Shown: positions 1 to 8,037, counted from the first letter of the stretch. The stretch is 49,539 nucleotides of DNA from ATZT02 sp038145175 (GCA_038145175.1 JAYQPE010000008.1:1-49539); one strand, 5' to 3'. The notes: a model not told the origin generated them from the letters alone. Numbers and translations are program-made.

Positions 1-111
1 AAATTTTTAACAAATACCTAAGAGTGTCCTAGGTCCAAAGTGTCCAGTGTTCTGGAATCCTTTGCCTTATTACTTGATGCGCAAGTAATATAGGGGAGGA
101 AAAAAACACTA
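1..111 (+). promoter_or_regulatory. Structured leader of the purine permease gene
   Basis: Three potential hairpins lie in a row before the GTG start. They are ACCTA/TAGGT (16-34), TCCAG-TGTT-CTGGA (43-56) and a perfect 9-bp stem with loop ATGCG (68-90). The last one directly abuts the Shine-Dalgarno GGGGAGGA (93-100). The heptamer AGTGTCC occurs at 23-29 and 39-45, with AGTGTTC at 46-52. It does not match the purine riboswitch consensus that I know. It could be a cis-regulatory RNA or a repressor site; function is inferred from position only, and the upstream end lies outside the window. Confidence 0.4.
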
Positions 112-1551
112 GTGGCAACATTAGCGGGTTATTTCAAAATAAAGCAAAGAAAATCCACAATTGGGCAAGAAATTCGTGGAGGTCTTGTGACCTTCTTAAC
201 GATGGCCTACATTGTGGTACTTAATCCACTCATTCTTGGATTTACTCAAGATGTGAATGGAAAGTTCTTAGGTGGCGGAGATGCACCTAATCTTCCAGCA
301 ATTGCAGCTGCAACTGCTTTAGTTGCTGGAATTTTAACCATATTGATGGGTGCTGTTGCTAATTTCCCACTTGCTCTTGCAACTGGGTTAGGCATTAATG
401 CATTCGTGGCAAGACTTGCAGCAAATTACATGCCATGGGAACAAGTAATGGGATTAGTGGTTCTTGAAGGAATCATTATTACTGTTTTAGTTCTTACTGG
501 TTTTCGTATTGCTGTCTTTAAAGCAGTACCAACTCAATTAAAACTAGCAATCTCTGTTGGTATTGGTTTATTCATCGCGCTTATCGGCTTAGTTGATGCA
601 GGATTTGTGCGTAGAACTCAATCTGGACCAGTTCCAGTTGAACTAGGCGCAGGTGGCAGTCTCGTAGGTTGGCCAGTAATTGTATTTATCTTCGGCCTTA
701 TCTTGATTGCTGTCTTGTATGCAACAAAAACAAAAGGTGCAATTTTAATAGGAGTTATTGCTGCAACAGTGTTGGCAGTAATTCTTGAATCCCTATTCAA
801 AATTGGGCCATTATTTACTGCTCCAGACAAAGTAAATCCAAGTGGATGGAACTTAAACGTTCCGGCAATTCCAAGTTCCATAATTGCCACACCTGACTTT
901 AGTTTGTTAGGACGTTTTGATTTATTTGGTGGATTTGCAACAGCAGGATTTATTACTGCTGCATTGCTTGTCTTTACTCTTTTAATCACTGACTTCTTCG
1001 ATACCATGGGCACAATGACTGCTATTGGTGCAGAAGCAGGATTAACAGATAGAAACGGCAACGTTGAAGGTGCAGATCGCATCTTGTTAGTGGATTCAAT
1101 TGCAGCTATGGCTGGTGGTGCAAGTGGTATTTCTTCAAATACTTCTTACATCGAATCTGCTTCAGGTGTTGGTGAAGGTGCAAAAACTGGTTTAGCAAGT
1201 GTTGTTACCGGTATTGCATTTTTACTTGCAACTTTCTTGTCACCACTTGTTGCTTTGGTTCCTTACGAAGCTGCAACTCCAGCATTATTAATTGTTGGAT
1301 TCTTGATGATGACACAAATCAAAGATATTGATTGGAGCGATATAACTATTGCTCTTCCAGCATTTTTGACAATTATCTTGATGCCATTTACTTACTCAAT
1401 TGCAGTAGGTATCGGTGCAGGATTTGTGACACATGTGTTGCTAAAACTTGCGACTGGCAAATCAAAACAGATTCACCCATTGCTATGGGCATCTGCAATT
1501 GCCTTCGTAATTTATTTCGCATCATACCCACTAAACAATTGGCTTTCCTAA
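112..1551 (+). CDS. NCS2-family purine (hypoxanthine/guanine/adenine) permease, AzgA/PbuG-like
   Basis: A 479-residue polytopic membrane protein, the normal length for the AzgA/PbuG branch of NCS2, with about 12-14 hydrophobic segments. The N-terminal part carries the family segment MAYIVVLNPLILG, and further on LITDFFDTMGT and SSNTSYIESASGVGEG, both typical of these purine carriers. It should import a purine base by cation symport. The exact base cannot be read from sequence. The GTG start is supported by a strong SD (GGGGAGGA) 11 nt upstream. It converges on guaB1, sharing a bidirectional terminator, and sits in a region rich in nucleoside salvage genes, which supports a scavenging role. 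Confidence 0.9.
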   Translation: MATLAGYFKIKQRKSTIGQEIRGGLVTFLTMAYIVVLNPLILGFTQDVNGKFLGGGDAPNLPAIAAATALVAGILTILMGAVANFPLALATGLGINAFVARLAANYMPWEQVMGLVVLEGIIITVLVLTGFRIAVFKAVPTQLKLAISVGIGLFIALIGLVDAGFVRRTQSGPVPVELGAGGSLVGWPVIVFIFGLILIAVLYATKTKGAILIGVIAATVLAVILESLFKIGPLFTAPDKVNPSGWNLNVPAIPSSIIATPDFSLLGRFDLFGGFATAGFITAALLVFTLLITDFFDTMGTMTAIGAEAGLTDRNGNVEGADRILLVDSIAAMAGGASGISSNTSYIESASGVGEGAKTGLASVVTGIAFLLATFLSPLVALVPYEAATPALLIVGFLMMTQIKDIDWSDITIALPAFLTIILMPFTYSIAVGIGAGFVTHVLLKLATGKSKQIHPLLWASAIAFVIYFASYPLNNWLS

Positions 1552-1574
1552 AAGTCGTTATTTACCTAGGGTAA

Positions 1575-1610
1575 AAATTAAGGGCCAGAAGAAATTCTGG
1601 CCCTTAATTT
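1575..1610. terminator. Bidirectional intrinsic terminator between the permease and guaB1
   Basis: A perfect 16-bp stem (left arm 1575-1590, right arm 1595-1610) with a GAAA tetraloop and the GC core AGGGCCAGAA/TTCTGGCCCT. A-rich and T-rich flanks make it usable from both strands, fitting two convergent genes. Just before it, 1561-1575 reads TTTACC-TAG-GGTAAA, a second small inverted repeat. Confidence 0.9.
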
Positions 1611-1623
1611 ATTTTTAAAACTA

Positions 1624-3066
1624 TTAATTTTTCCAAGATGTGTATAAAGGTCTTCCCTCTGCATAACCTGCTGCAGATTGAATTCCTACCACTGCTTTTT
1701 CGGAAAACTCTTTTATATTTGCAGCCCCTGCGTAAGTAAATGAAGATTTTAAGCCTGAAATTATTTCATCAATTAAATCTTCTACTCCTGGTCTGTTTGG
1801 ATCTAAATACATTCTTGAAGTTGAAATACCTTCTTCAAATAAAGACTTTCTGGCACGATCAAATGCATCTTCCCCACTTGTTCTTGCCGCAACTGCTCTT
1901 GCTGAAGCCATGCCAAAAGACTCTTTATATAACTTTCCATTTGAATCTTTTTGTAAATCACCAGGAGACTCATAAGTTCCAGCAAACCAAGAACCAATCA
2001 TCACATGACTTGCTCCTGCGGCAAGAGCTAAAGCTACATCTCGAGGATGCCTTACTCCACCATCTGCCCAAACAGTTTTGCCATATTTTTTTGCTTCTTC
2101 AGAACATTCCAAAACTGCTGAAAATTGAGGACGGCCAACGCCTGTTTGCATTCTGGTTGTACACATCGCCCCAGGTCCCACGCCAACTTTAATAATGTCT
2201 GCACCTGCATCTATTAATGATTTGACACCTTCTTTAGTTACTACGTTTCCTGCCACAATTGGAACTTTTGGATTTATAGATTTAATTGCTTGTAAAGCCT
2301 CAAGCATTTTCTTTTGATGTCCATGAGCTGTATCAACAACTAAAACATCAGCACCTGCATCAAGTACTTGTTTTGCTTTTCCAGCCACATCGCCATTTAT
2401 TCCAACTGCTACTGCAATTCTTAATTTTCCTGATTTATCTAATGCTGGTTTATATAAACTTGCTCTTAAAGCTCCAACTCTAGTTAATATTCCAACAAGT
2501 TTTCCTGATTTATTTATAACAGGAGCTGCATTACTTCTATTTTCATTTAAATAATCAAAACATTCTCTAGCACTTAATGAGTCAGGTAAAGTTATTAATT
2601 CTTTGCTCATAACTTGTTTTACTTGGGTAAATCTATCTACATCTACACAATCATCTTCTGTGACAATTCCAATTGGTTTATCATTTTCAACAATAACTAC
2701 GGCTCCGTGAGATCTTTTATGGATAATTCCTAAAGCATCTGCAACAGTTTGTTCTGAAGTTAAAGTAAGTGGGGTATCAAAAAATGTATTTCTACTTTTT
2801 ACCCAATTAATAATTTCTTTAATAATGTCAATTGGTACATCTTGGGGAATTACAGCTAAGCCGCCACGCCTAGCGATAGTTTCTGCCATTCTTCTTCCAG
2901 AAATTGCAGTCATGTTTGCAACCACCAATGGAATTGTGGTTCCTGTTTCATCTGTTGAATTTAAATCAACTTCTAGCCGAGAAGATAAAGTAGAAAGACT
3001 TGGCACCATGAATACGTCATCGTATGTAAGGTCATAAGTCGGTTGGTTTAGAAAGCGCACAATCAT
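1624..3066 (-). CDS. GuaB1-family IMPDH-related protein, probable GMP reductase with CBS domains
   Basis: 480 residues. A TIM barrel is interrupted by a CBS pair at roughly 95-200. The catalytic-loop cysteine is C302 in GPGAMCTTRMQTGVG, preceded by VLVVDTAHGH and VAGNVVT. The loop resembles the actinobacterial GuaB1 group rather than classical IMP dehydrogenase, which has GPGSICTTR with a different continuation. The mycobacterial GuaB1 has been characterised as a GMP reductase (GMP to IMP with NADPH), so that activity is preferred here over de novo GMP synthesis. This fits interconversion of scavenged purines and the neighbouring purine permease. The ATG at 3066 has no clear SD; TATAAA lies 8 nt upstream, so the leader is very short. 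The enzyme assignment rests on family resemblance. Confidence 0.85.
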   Translation of the reverse strand: MIVRFLNQPTYDLTYDDVFMVPSLSTLSSRLEVDLNSTDETGTTIPLVVANMTAISGRRMAETIARRGGLAVIPQDVPIDIIKEIINWVKSRNTFFDTPLTLTSEQTVADALGIIHKRSHGAVVIVENDKPIGIVTEDDCVDVDRFTQVKQVMSKELITLPDSLSARECFDYLNENRSNAAPVINKSGKLVGILTRVGALRASLYKPALDKSGKLRIAVAVGINGDVAGKAKQVLDAGADVLVVDTAHGHQKKMLEALQAIKSINPKVPIVAGNVVTKEGVKSLIDAGADIIKVGVGPGAMCTTRMQTGVGRPQFSAVLECSEEAKKYGKTVWADGGVRHPRDVALALAAGASHVMIGSWFAGTYESPGDLQKDSNGKLYKESFGMASARAVAARTSGEDAFDRARKSLFEEGISTSRMYLDPNRPGVEDLIDEIISGLKSSFTYAGAANIKEFSEKAVVGIQSAAGYAEGRPLYTSWKN

Positions 3067-3225
3067 TCATTCTATTTATATGGAGCAAGGTCCCACTTTT
3101 AGTCACTAGGTGAGTCGAAAACTGTGGGGAAAATTGCGATTATCACAAACCCATAAACATTTCATAACACTCAAATAAAGGCCAAATCTCAATTTTGTAT
3201 CTTTACCAAAAGCGCTATTTTTTAA
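3067..3225. promoter_or_regulatory. Divergent intergenic region guaB1 / sugar operon
   Basis: It contains the putative guaB1 -10 (TATAAA, minus strand, 3075-3080) and the near-palindrome TCACTAGGTGA around 3102-3112. The remainder up to the -35 of the sugar operon shows no gene or convincing structure. Confidence 0.35.
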
Positions 3226-3261
3226 TTGACCTTGATTGTTAAAAACTTCTATAGTGATGAA
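3226..3261 (+). promoter_or_regulatory. Putative leaderless promoter of the six-gene sugar operon
   Basis: The -35 TTGACC (3226-3231) is followed by an 18-nt spacer and the -10 TATAGT (3250-3255). Six bases later comes the ATG at 3262, so transcription is predicted to start at or within a base of the start codon. This argues against the TTG at 3226 as a start: those bases are the -35 box. Confidence 0.65.
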
Positions 3262-4245
3262 ATGCAATCAGAATCTGGCCAAAAAAATCTAGAAATTATT
3301 TGTGCCGGGATTATAGTTTCTGACATTTTTTTACCACCATTATCTCGACTGCCTCACGAAGGTGAGCTGTTAAAAATGGGTGAACCAATTCATCAGGTTG
3401 GAGGTTGTGCTGCCAATACCGCTATTGCTCTTTCGAGATTAGGAAAAAAAACTGGAATTATTGGCATGGTTGGAAATGACTCCATGGGCAAAAATTTAAT
3501 TGATTCTTTAATAAATGAACATATCAATACAAATGCAATTTTTAAATCTCAAAATTCTTCCACTTCACAAACTATAATTATTCCAGTTCAAAACCAAGAT
3601 CGTAGATATATTCATTATTTTGGAGCTAATGCAGATTTTAATGTAGCTAATTTAGAAAGCGGAATAAATAATTATTTATTCACAAACGATTCTAAAATCT
3701 TTATACTTGGTGGATATTTATTGATGCCTAAGATTGAATCAAAAGAATTAGCTCAATTGTTAAAAAATTTAAAGAAACAAAATTACACAATTATTTTAGA
3801 TATCGCTATTTCAAGTGATGAAACTAAACTAGTTGAAAAAGTTCAAGATGTTTTACCTTTTGTAGATTATTTCTTTCCCAATGATGACGAAGCAGAAGCT
3901 CTTACTGGAATTGAAGATCCCCAAGAGCAATCTAAATGTTTTCTAGATTGGGGGGTGGCTGCTACTGCAATTACTTGTGGAACCAATGGCGTAATTTATC
4001 GGGATTCAAAAGATTTTTTTCAAATCGAACCATACAAAATAGATTTTGTTGACGGTTCAGGTGCAGGAGATGCTTTCACTGCAGGCATGGCTATAGGAAT
4101 AAGTGAATCTTGGCCCTTAACTGAATCTTTAAAATTTGGAGCAGTCTTAGGAGCTTCTGTTTGCCAAGGATTAGGCTGTAACACAACACTATTTAGTAGA
4201 TCTAAAGCTCAAGTAGAAATGCAAAAGTTGAAAGTTATTAATTGA
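3262..4245 (+). CDS. PfkB/ribokinase-family sugar kinase, first gene of an unusual sugar operon
   Basis: 327 residues from the ATG at 3262. Family marks are an N-terminal beta strand plus GGCAANTAIALSRLG (ribokinase signature 1) and, near the C-terminus, DGSGAGDAFTAG with the catalytic Asp at residue 270. The group phosphorylates sugars or keto-acids with ATP. The substrate is not readable from sequence, but the gene is followed by an aldolase 1 bp downstream, so a ketose or related sugar-phosphate product that is then cleaved is likely. The longer frame from TTG at 3226 would add 12 residues, but those bases form the promoter. It differs from the second PfkB kinase in the window (26860), which looks like a fructokinase. 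Confidence 0.8.
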   Translation: MQSESGQKNLEIICAGIIVSDIFLPPLSRLPHEGELLKMGEPIHQVGGCAANTAIALSRLGKKTGIIGMVGNDSMGKNLIDSLINEHINTNAIFKSQNSSTSQTIIIPVQNQDRRYIHYFGANADFNVANLESGINNYLFTNDSKIFILGGYLLMPKIESKELAQLLKNLKKQNYTIILDIAISSDETKLVEKVQDVLPFVDYFFPNDDEAEALTGIEDPQEQSKCFLDWGVAATAITCGTNGVIYRDSKDFFQIEPYKIDFVDGSGAGDAFTAGMAIGISESWPLTESLKFGAVLGASVCQGLGCNTTLFSRSKAQVEMQKLKVIN

Positions 4246-4246
4246 T

Positions 4247-5143
4247 ATGACTCTAGTTTCAATGTCAACCCTTTTAAACGATGCTGCAAAAAATAAATAT
4301 GCAGTTGGATATTTTGAAAGTTGGGATAGTTACTCATTTGAGGCGATACTAGAAACTGCTGAAGAAGAAAAATCACCCATCATTATGGGATTTGGTGCCA
4401 CAATGTTGGAAGACAATTGGCTAAATAAAACTGGTATTTCTTTCTTGGGTGCAAGTGGAAAAGCCATGCTAGAAAAATGTTCGGTACCAGTTGCTTTTTT
4501 ATTGAACGAAACTCACACGCTAGAACAAGCCTTAAAAGGAATTGAAGTTGGATTTAACACGGTCATGATCGATAGTCATAGATGGCCAGTTGAAGATGCT
4601 AAAAAAGCAGTTAAAAACTTAGTTGAAGAATCTCACAAAAATAATGTGGAAGTTGAAGCTGAATTTGGAAGTTTGCCTGATTATCTTGGAGGTGAAATAG
4701 TTGACGCCCATTCTTATATGACAGATCCTCTTGAAGCAAAACAATTTATTGAAGATACTGGCATAGATTGTTTAGCAGTTGCTATTGGCAATGTGCATTT
4801 ATTAACCAAAGGTAGTGCAAATATTAATATTGATAGATTAAAAGAGATTAAAAAACTAGTTGATATTCCCATCGCTGTTCATGGCGGAACGGGTTTTCCA
4901 GATGATCAAATCAAATCATCTATTGAAAATGGAGTATCAAAATTTAACGTCGGCACAAGGTTAAAAACTGACTTTTTTAATGAAGTTAGAAAGTATGTCT
5001 TAGGTTTAGAACCTGAACCATTTATTCACGATATTGTAGGTTCACATAAAGAAAAAGATTTCTTAGAACAAGGAAAAGTTGGAATAAAAAGAAATGTTAA
5101 AAAATTTATTCACCGTTATGGTTCAAATGGAAAAGCCAAATAA
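4247..5143 (+). CDS. Class II fructose-bisphosphate aldolase-like protein with altered active site
   Basis: 298 residues, the size of GatY/Fba class II aldolases. Recognisable are GFNTVMID (102-109), VEAEFG (136-141), the Zn ligand His184 in AIGNVHLLTKG and the phosphate-loop motif HGGTG at 212-216 with FNVGT at 233-237. The usual HLDHG segment, which carries the catalytic Asp and a Zn-binding His, reads LLNETH here (85-90): Asp becomes Asn87 and His becomes Glu88, with His90 nearby. It is therefore either an aldolase with modified metal binding acting on an unusual substrate, or not an aldolase. It starts 1 bp after the kinase stop and its stop overlaps the next ATG. Product and substrate are unknown; ordinary glycolytic FBP cleavage is unlikely. 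Confidence 0.75.
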   Translation: MTLVSMSTLLNDAAKNKYAVGYFESWDSYSFEAILETAEEEKSPIIMGFGATMLEDNWLNKTGISFLGASGKAMLEKCSVPVAFLLNETHTLEQALKGIEVGFNTVMIDSHRWPVEDAKKAVKNLVEESHKNNVEVEAEFGSLPDYLGGEIVDAHSYMTDPLEAKQFIEDTGIDCLAVAIGNVHLLTKGSANINIDRLKEIKKLVDIPIAVHGGTGFPDDQIKSSIENGVSKFNVGTRLKTDFFNEVRKYVLGLEPEPFIHDIVGSHKEKDFLEQGKVGIKRNVKKFIHRYGSNGKAK

Positions 5144-6159
5144 TGGTTGAAAGATCTATAAATTTAAATAATTTGGACAAAGAATTACTAATTTCTCTTT
5201 TCACAGACGTGATAAGACTTAGAAAATTTGAAGATAAAGTTTATCAATTATTTTTAAAAGGTGAACTTCCAGGAACAATTCATCAATACCAAGGCCAAGA
5301 AGCGGTTGCTGTTGGAGTTTGCACTGCATTAAATAAAACAGATTGGATTACTTCAACTCATCGACCACATGGACATGCCATAGCTAAAGGTGTCTCGATG
5401 CGATCTGCAATGGCAGAACTTTATGGCAAAGAAACTGGTTGCTGTAAAGGAAAAGGTGGATCAATGCATCTGGGAGATCCTGAAGTTGGAATGCTTCCAG
5501 CAATTGCAATTGTGGCAGGCGGAGTAAGCATTGTTACTGGAGTTGGTTTAGCTTTTAAAATGAAAAATACCAAACAAGTTGCAGCATGTTTTTTTGGTGA
5601 AGGTGCTACAAATGAAGGTGCCTTTCATGAAGGTTTAAATCTTGCAGCAGTTCAAAAATTACCAATTATTTATGTATGCGAAAACAATATCTACGGTGCC
5701 TCAACTGCTTATAACAAAACTACTCTTGTGGAAAATGTTGCTGACAGAGTAAGTAGCTATGGCATGGCTTCAAAAATTGTTGATGGCATGAATGTGGTTG
5801 AAGTTTATAAAGCAGTTAAAGAAGCAAGAGATGCCATTGCAAATGGTTCAGGACCTATCTTGATTGAAGCTAAAACTTATCGTTTTGCAGGACATAGTAG
5901 AGGTGACGCTAAAAAATATAGAACTAAAGAAGAGGAAGACTACTGGAGAACACTTGATCCCATAGATCGCATGAAAGATTCCCTTATTGAAAATAACTTA
6001 ATTGATAATGAAACTTTTGCCTTAATTGTTAAGAATATTCAAGAAGAAATTGATGATGCAGTGGTTTTTGCGCAACAATCTCCATTTCCAAAAGTTGAAG
6101 ATGCTTTCATAGATGCTTATGCATCAGATATGAGTTCACCGACTGAGGTTCAAAAATAA
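5143..6159 (+). CDS. Thiamine-diphosphate-dependent dehydrogenase E1 component, alpha subunit
   Basis: 338 residues, typical of PDH/BCDH/acetoin dehydrogenase E1 alpha. The ThDP-binding motif runs from GEGATNEG to the paired Asn of CENNIYG (GDG-type, with Glu replacing the usual Asp). The segments HRPHGHAIAKG and GKGGSMHLGD are typical of the acetoin/pyruvate group, as is the phosphorylation-loop region TYRFAGHSRGD. It pairs with the beta subunit immediately downstream; the TAATG junctions on both sides indicate translational coupling. The reaction is oxidative decarboxylation or cleavage with transfer of an acyl group to lipoamide. Acetoin dehydrogenase and pyruvate dehydrogenase are the nearest known types, but the genes around it (sugar kinase, aldolase, isomerase) suggest another 2-keto substrate. 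Confidence 0.85.
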   Translation: MVERSINLNNLDKELLISLFTDVIRLRKFEDKVYQLFLKGELPGTIHQYQGQEAVAVGVCTALNKTDWITSTHRPHGHAIAKGVSMRSAMAELYGKETGCCKGKGGSMHLGDPEVGMLPAIAIVAGGVSIVTGVGLAFKMKNTKQVAACFFGEGATNEGAFHEGLNLAAVQKLPIIYVCENNIYGASTAYNKTTLVENVADRVSSYGMASKIVDGMNVVEVYKAVKEARDAIANGSGPILIEAKTYRFAGHSRGDAKKYRTKEEEDYWRTLDPIDRMKDSLIENNLIDNETFALIVKNIQEEIDDAVVFAQQSPFPKVEDAFIDAYASDMSSPTEVQK

Positions 6160-7190
6160 TGACCACAAGAAGAATTGGTATTGGTGAAGCAATAAGAGAA
6201 GCAATTGCAGAAGAAATGCAAAGAGATGAAAATGTATTTCTCATAGGTGAAGATATTGGAATACCTGGAGGTTTTGGTGGTGCTTTTGGAGTTTATTTAG
6301 GATTACCTGAAAAGTTTGGTCACGAAAGAATTATTGATACCCCAATTAGTGAAAAAGCCATTATCGGAACTTCCGTCGGTGCCGCATTAATGGGAATGAG
6401 ACCCATTCCAGATTTACAATATTCAGATTTTATTTTTGAATGTATGGATGAAATTGTTAATCAAGCAGCAAAGATGAGATACATGTCTGGTGGAAAATTA
6501 AAAGTTCCTTTGACCCTTCGCTGCCCTGTTGGCACTGCTAATAGAGGTGCCCAACATGGTCAATCTCCAGAAAGTTATTTCATACATGTACCAGGTTTAA
6601 AAGTAGTTTGTCCTTCTGATGCATATGTTGCAAAAGGCGTCATGAAAAGTGCTATCAGAGATGATGATCCGGTAATTGTCTTTGAACACAAGCTGCTTTA
6701 TGGAAGTAAAGGTAGAGAATCTGCCGGTGGTATGGATTTAACTGCTGAAGTTCCCGAAGAAGAGTATTTATTTCCCATTGGAAAAGCACTAAAAAAAAGA
6801 GATGGAAATTCACTAACAATAATTTCAACTCATTTAACTTTATACAGATGTCTGGCAGCTGCAGAGGATCTTAAAAATGAAGGAATCGAATGTGAAGTTA
6901 TAGATCCAGTTTCATTACTTCCCCTAGACACCAAAACTATTTATGACTCAGTAAATAAAACTGGTAAAGCTTTAATTGCCCACGAAGATACTTTTACAGG
7001 TGGCTGGGGAGCTGAAGTTGCTGCTTTAATTTCACAAAATTGTTTCTCCAAACTAAAAGCACCAGTACAAAGAATTGCTGCCTATGATGTGCCTCTACCA
7101 GTTACTCCAATACTTGAACAAACAGTAGTTCCAAGTATTGAAAGAATTAAAGAAAAAATAATACAACTACACAAGATGGAGTTAAAGTAA
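6159..7190 (+). CDS. Thiamine-diphosphate-dependent dehydrogenase E1 component, beta subunit
   Basis: 343 residues. The family N-terminus is present with FLIGEDIG and GGAFGV, then RIIDTPISEKAIIG, QYSDFIFECMDEIVNQAAK and RCPVGTANRGAQHGQSPE. The C-terminal transketolase-like domain starts near 215. It forms the alpha2beta2 heterotetramer with the preceding gene. No dihydrolipoyl acyltransferase core and no E3 gene follow; instead there is a lone lipoyl domain at 7191. The next ATG directly follows the stop codon. Confidence 0.87.
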   Translation: MTTRRIGIGEAIREAIAEEMQRDENVFLIGEDIGIPGGFGGAFGVYLGLPEKFGHERIIDTPISEKAIIGTSVGAALMGMRPIPDLQYSDFIFECMDEIVNQAAKMRYMSGGKLKVPLTLRCPVGTANRGAQHGQSPESYFIHVPGLKVVCPSDAYVAKGVMKSAIRDDDPVIVFEHKLLYGSKGRESAGGMDLTAEVPEEEYLFPIGKALKKRDGNSLTIISTHLTLYRCLAAAEDLKNEGIECEVIDPVSLLPLDTKTIYDSVNKTGKALIAHEDTFTGGWGAEVAALISQNCFSKLKAPVQRIAAYDVPLPVTPILEQTVVPSIERIKEKIIQLHKMELK

Positions 7191-7442
7191 ATGGCAAATG
7201 AAATTCGACTACCAGCTTTAGGACAAACAGCAGATGAAATGGAAATTATTTTATGGCATAAACAAATTGGCGACAAAGTAAGTATTGCTGAACCTTTATT
7301 GGTAGTAGAAACAGATAAAGCCCAAGTAGATGTTGAATCACCTGAAGAAGGGGTGCTTTTAAAAATTGTGGCAGAACCAGGAACTGTTCTTAATACCGGA
7401 GATTTAGTTGCTTATGTCGGCAATGAAGGTGAAACTATTTAA
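7191..7442 (+). CDS. Stand-alone lipoyl-domain protein
   Basis: 83 residues comprising only a lipoyl/biotinyl domain. The ETDKAQVDVESP turn presents Lys43 as the lipoylation site, and the C-terminal half closes the barrel with TGDLVAYVG. No linker, peripheral-subunit binding domain or acyltransferase core follows. The frame ends in a real TAA that overlaps the next ATG, so this is not an assembly break inside a longer E2 gene. It should serve as the swinging arm for the E1 pair upstream. The acyl acceptor (a remote E2, or hydrolysis/phosphorolysis of the thioester) is unknown. Confidence 0.85.
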   Translation: MANEIRLPALGQTADEMEIILWHKQIGDKVSIAEPLLVVETDKAQVDVESPEEGVLLKIVAEPGTVLNTGDLVAYVGNEGETI

Positions 7443-7987
7443 TGCTTGAAAAGAAATTTATTCAAGAAAAACAAGAATGGGCCTTTAATGAATTTAAGAG
7501 TGCTGGAATAGTTTTAACCGCTGAAGAAAAAAGTAAAATTGAAGTTTCTGACTTTGGTTTATCCAATTTAGAAAAAATTGGAATTCAATTACTAGTTTAT
7601 GTAAATACCGAAAGAGTTTGTGCCAAAGAAATCGTGATGACCCCATTTCAAGTTTGTCCTGAACATAGACACGTTTCGGTAAGCGGAAATCCTGGTAAAG
7701 AAGAAACATTTCGTTGCCGAAAAGGAAGCGTCTATTTGTATGTTGAAGGTGAAAAAACTCCTAATCCAAAAGCTAATCCCCATGAAATTGAAAAAAATAT
7801 TTATACAGTGTGGCATGAAAAAGTATTACACCCCGGTGATCAGCACACTATTTATCCAGACACCAAACATTGGTTTCAAGCAGGACCTGAAGGTGCTATC
7901 GTGACTGAATTTTCAACAAGAAGCACAGACGAATACGACTTATTCACAGATCCAAGAATTAAAAGAATTACAGAAGTCGTTGACTAA
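7442..7987 (+). CDS. Cupin D-lyxose isomerase-like sugar isomerase
   Basis: 181 residues, matching the D-lyxose ketol-isomerase family (known members about 180 residues). The cupin metal site is visible: His75 and His77 in CPEHRHVS, Glu88 in GKEETF, and His143 in PDTKHWFQAG. These enzymes are Mn-dependent and interconvert D-lyxose/D-xylulose and D-mannose/D-fructose. As last gene of the operon it would feed a ketose to the kinase at 3262. Its ATG overlaps the lipoyl gene stop (TAATG). The real substrate may differ. Confidence 0.72.
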   Translation: MLEKKFIQEKQEWAFNEFKSAGIVLTAEEKSKIEVSDFGLSNLEKIGIQLLVYVNTERVCAKEIVMTPFQVCPEHRHVSVSGNPGKEETFRCRKGSVYLYVEGEKTPNPKANPHEIEKNIYTVWHEKVLHPGDQHTIYPDTKHWFQAGPEGAIVTEFSTRSTDEYDLFTDPRIKRITEVVD

Positions 7988-8022
7988 TTAGTATCTATAA
8001 CATTTAATAAAAGATTTAGTTG

Positions 8023-8037
8023 TAGTAGCGTGACTAT
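8023..8037 (+). promoter_or_regulatory. Possible leaderless -10 element for punA
   Basis: TAGCGT (8026-8031) sits 6 nt before the GTG at 8038 and no SD is present. There is no good -35 for it. A competing promoter is TTGACT (7980-7985), 17 nt, then TTTAAT (8003-8008), which would give a short leader. Confidence 0.4.

Noticed and set aside
1..111. Known purine riboswitch before the permease
   Set aside because: The conserved junction bases of the purine aptamer are not present; only unspecific hairpins are seen.
618..1082. 154-residue antisense frame in the permease gene
   Set aside because: Low-complexity shadow of a conserved membrane protein; no start signals.
1740..2192. 150-residue antisense frame in guaB1
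   Set aside because: Leu/His/Gln-rich composition typical of the reverse of a real gene; no RBS.
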